Shown: positions 62,232 through 64,000 of the stretch, one piece after another
Numbering within the stretch: position 1 is the first letter of the stretch
Layout: every line of letters begins with the position of its first letter
Assembly (NCBI GenBank): GCA_964247695.1
Contig: CAXTVI010000007.1
Coordinates: forward strand, 1 to 64,000
DNA length: 64,000 nucleotides
Direction: 5' to 3'
Origin: Lichenicoccus sp964247695
Lineage (GTDB): Bacteria; Pseudomonadota; Alphaproteobacteria; Acetobacterales; Acetobacteraceae
Program-made: the position numbers and the translations under genes
The notes under the pieces: generated by a model
Seen by the model: the letters and a program-made list of their open reading frames with translations, nothing else
Databases searched by the model: none
Told to the model about the DNA's origin: nothing

Positions 62232-62391
62232 GATGAACCTCTAAGGCGGAAGCTCACAAATGCGTCACTTTTAAGGAAACAGCAATCATTTTTTGGGCAA
62301 GGGCGACGTTTCGGCAAGCCGGAACCGGCTTCGTCCAAGGCAGGCGACGGGAATGATTTCATGTGTCCGGGCGCTGCTCTAGCTTCGGCCT

Positions 62392-62820
62392 GTGCGAAGA
62401 GAGCTCCATGCCAGCTGTGCGTCCCACGATGGCGCCGCCGTGCTGCTGCTCGGTCCGTCCGGGAGCGGCAAGTCGGACCTGCTGCTGCGCCTGCTCGATC
62501 GTGGGTTCTCCCTGGTCGCCGACGACCGGGTCATGGTCGAGGCCGGCATGGCGGCGCCTGCGCCGGGACTCGAAGGCCTGATCGAGGTGCGCGGCCTCGG
62601 TATCCTGCGTCAGCCCTATGAAGCGCCCGTTCGGCTGGCACTGGCCCTCGAACTCTCATCGGAGGTGCCGGAGCGGCTGCCGTCCCGGCTGGCAAGGCAG
62701 CTCTACGAGCTTCCGCTGCTGGGCCTCAATCCGTGGTCGGCCTCCGCGCCTGCATTGGTGGCGCACGCCCTGGCCTGCCTGCGCGATCCGCGGCTGATGC
62801 ATACCGGCGCATTCTCATGA
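62392..62820 (+). CDS. hprK: HPr kinase/phosphorylase, short alphaproteobacterial form
   Basis: 142 residues from GTG 62392. Only the catalytic domain is present, as usual in alphaproteobacteria. The P-loop is LLLGPSGSGKSDLLLRLLD, followed by FSLVADDRVMVEA and the HprK signature LIEVRGLGILRQPY. It phosphorylates Ser of HPr (PtsH) in the PTS-Ntr regulatory system. Its TGA overlaps the rapZ ATG (ATGA). Confidence 0.9.
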   Translation: MRRELHASCASHDGAAVLLLGPSGSGKSDLLLRLLDRGFSLVADDRVMVEAGMAAPAPGLEGLIEVRGLGILRQPYEAPVRLALALELSSEVPERLPSRLARQLYELPLLGLNPWSASAPALVAHALACLRDPRLMHTGAFS

Positions 62821-63755
62821 CGGAGCCTCGCAGCATCGTCCTGGTCAGCGGCCTTTCGGGAGCCGGGAAATCCTCGATCCTGCGCATCCTGGAGGATCTC
62901 GGCCACGAGGCGGTCGACAACCCGCCGCTGGCGACCATCGACGGCATCATCCAGCGCAGCACCGGTTCGCTCGCGATCGGAGTCGACGTGCGCACCACTG
63001 GCTTCGACACGGCCAGCCTGCTGGGCACGCTGGCGGCGCTGCGGACCGACGCGTCGCTGCGCCCGGAGCTGGTCTTCGCCGTTGCCGAGGAGGCGGTCCT
63101 GCTGCGTCGCTACAGCGCCACTCGCCGCCGCCATCCGATGGCGCGCGGCGGGGCAGTCACGGACGGTGTCGCTGCGGAGATCATGCTGACGGCGCCGCTG
63201 CGGAGCGAGGCGGATTGGGTGATCGACACCTCGGAACTGCCACCGCCCGAGTTGCGACGCCTGGTCGAGGCGCGATTTGCCGGAGGTTCCGAGGAGGACC
63301 AGCAGGGCCTGACGTTGTCCCTCATCTCCTTTGCGTTCCCCGCAGGGCTGCCCCGCGAATCCGACATGGTCTTCGACGCAAGATTCCTGCGTAACCCTTT
63401 CTACGACACCAAATTGTCATCCATGACCGGACTGGATGACGCCGTCGTCTCCTATGTGATGACAGACCCCGACTATCAGCTGTTCCTGGACAAGATCCAT
63501 GGGCTGTTGCGATTGGTGTTGCCGCGCTTCGTAACCGAGGGGAAAAAGTACGCCACGGTTGCGGTGGGCTGCTCCGGTGGTCGCCACCGGTCGGTAGCTC
63601 TGGTCGAGGCGCTGGCGCGATTGCTGCAAGGCGATCCTGCCTGCGGCAGTTGGGATGAGAATGAACAACCGGTTCGGGATGAAGCGCTTCGTCATGTCAG
63701 GTCGCCGATCATCGTGAGGCATCGTGAGCTGGCCCGGCTGGGTGTGACGTCATGA
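62817..63755 (+). CDS. rapZ: RapZ-type nucleotide-binding protein (YvcJ family)
   Basis: 312 residues from ATG 62817. The N-terminal kinase-like domain has IVLVSGLSGAGKSSILRILE and EAVDNPPLATI. The C-terminal domain has FDARFLRNPFYD and the conserved VAVGCSGGRHRSVALVEAL. In enterobacteria RapZ binds sRNAs to control GlmS; in alphaproteobacteria it travels with the PTS-Ntr genes and its target is less clear. It is coupled at both ends (ATGA junctions). Confidence 0.92.
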   Translation: MTEPRSIVLVSGLSGAGKSSILRILEDLGHEAVDNPPLATIDGIIQRSTGSLAIGVDVRTTGFDTASLLGTLAALRTDASLRPELVFAVAEEAVLLRRYSATRRRHPMARGGAVTDGVAAEIMLTAPLRSEADWVIDTSELPPPELRRLVEARFAGGSEEDQQGLTLSLISFAFPAGLPRESDMVFDARFLRNPFYDTKLSSMTGLDDAVVSYVMTDPDYQLFLDKIHGLLRLVLPRFVTEGKKYATVAVGCSGGRHRSVALVEALARLLQGDPACGSWDENEQPVRDEALRHVRSPIIVRHRELARLGVTS

Positions 63756-64000
63756 TCGGGATGGTTCTGATCACCCACGGTGAACTCGGCGAGATGATGC
63801 GCGCCGCCATGGAGCACGTGGTAGGGCCGCAGAAGCAGGTCGGGACGCTCAGCGTCGGCGCCGACGACCAGATCGGCGGCTGCCGGAAGGCGCTGCAGGC
63901 GCAGATCGACCTGGTCGACACAGGCGACGGCGTCATGCTGCTGACCGACATGTTCGGCAGCACGCCGTCCAACCTTGCGATCGCGGCGATGGAGCGCGGT
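63752..64000 (+). CDS. PTS EIIA component, mannose family (3' truncated)
   Basis: 83 residues are visible before the window ends; full-length proteins are about 130. The phosphoacceptor His9 is in MVLITHGELGEMM, and GDGVMLLTDMFGSTPSNLA follows, the EIIA-Man signature. This is the EIIA of the incomplete alphaproteobacterial PTS that receives phosphate from HPr. Its ATG overlaps the rapZ stop. ptsH would be expected next, outside the window. Confidence 0.93.
   Translation, partial: MIGMVLITHGELGEMMRAAMEHVVGPQKQVGTLSVGADDQIGGCRKALQAQIDLVDTGDGVMLLTDMFGSTPSNLAIAAMERG

Overview
The window looks like chromosomal DNA of a high-GC alphaproteobacterium, most likely Acetobacteraceae/Rhodospirillales. 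This is inferred from gene families and gene order (mnmE-mnmG-rsmG-parA-parB, hemE beside maf, trpBA-accD-folC, the ChvG/ChvI system, the hprK-rapZ-PTS IIA string); no database was searched. It is draft assembly: a 100-N run at 53974-54073 has the same 55 bp on both sides.

Layout. 0-12 kb: a truncated unknown ORF, a small ORF coupled to a secreted methyltransferase, a BaiN-type flavoprotein diverging from an FAH-family gene, cytochrome b561, a Gfo/Idh/MocA dehydrogenase, a large membrane protein, an AI-2E-family exporter, and chvI-chvG. 12-20 kb: chaperone and biosynthesis core (grpE, dnaK, dnaJ, dapB, metK, trmB). 20-32 kb: a KefB-like antiporter, an SDR, a deaminase, the electron-transfer flavoprotein set (ETF-QO, etfB, etfA), an SDR, a methyltransferase, DedA, an S9 peptidase, a ferredoxin-like protein and a monooxygenase-like protein. 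32-37 kb: hypothetical genes, a chemoreceptor with a C-terminal PilZ domain, a probable chemoreceptor fragment and tRNA-Ala(GGC).

36.8-49 kb is the probable replication-origin neighbourhood. The maf/hemE intergenic region holds DnaA-box-like sequences on a large inverted repeat and is proposed as oriC. It is followed by hemE, a HAD phosphatase gene, hemJ, tRNA-Lys(CTT), the minus-strand series mnmE-mnmG-rsmG-parA-parB, a near-perfect parS at the rsmG/mnmG junction, an alkyltransferase-like gene that has lost its catalytic Cys, a quinone oxidoreductase and rho. 49-57 kb: a secreted hypothetical, corA, trpB-trpA-accD-folC, a second Gfo/Idh/MocA gene and a nucleoside hydrolase. 57-62 kb: an unknown gene overlapping zur, then znuA-znuC-znuB, with a palindromic Zur-type operator between zur and znuA. 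62-64 kb: a RidA-like gene and hprK-rapZ-PTS IIA, cut by the window end.

The genes are mostly housekeeping. I found no CRISPR array, insertion sequence, prophage or defence island. The most interesting observations are the oriC/parS organisation, two genes whose starts do not fit canonical annotation (parA and the large membrane protein), the Cys-to-Ser alkyltransferase homologue, a 38-bp tandem repeat made from a gene tail, and an unknown conserved-looking gene overlapping zur.
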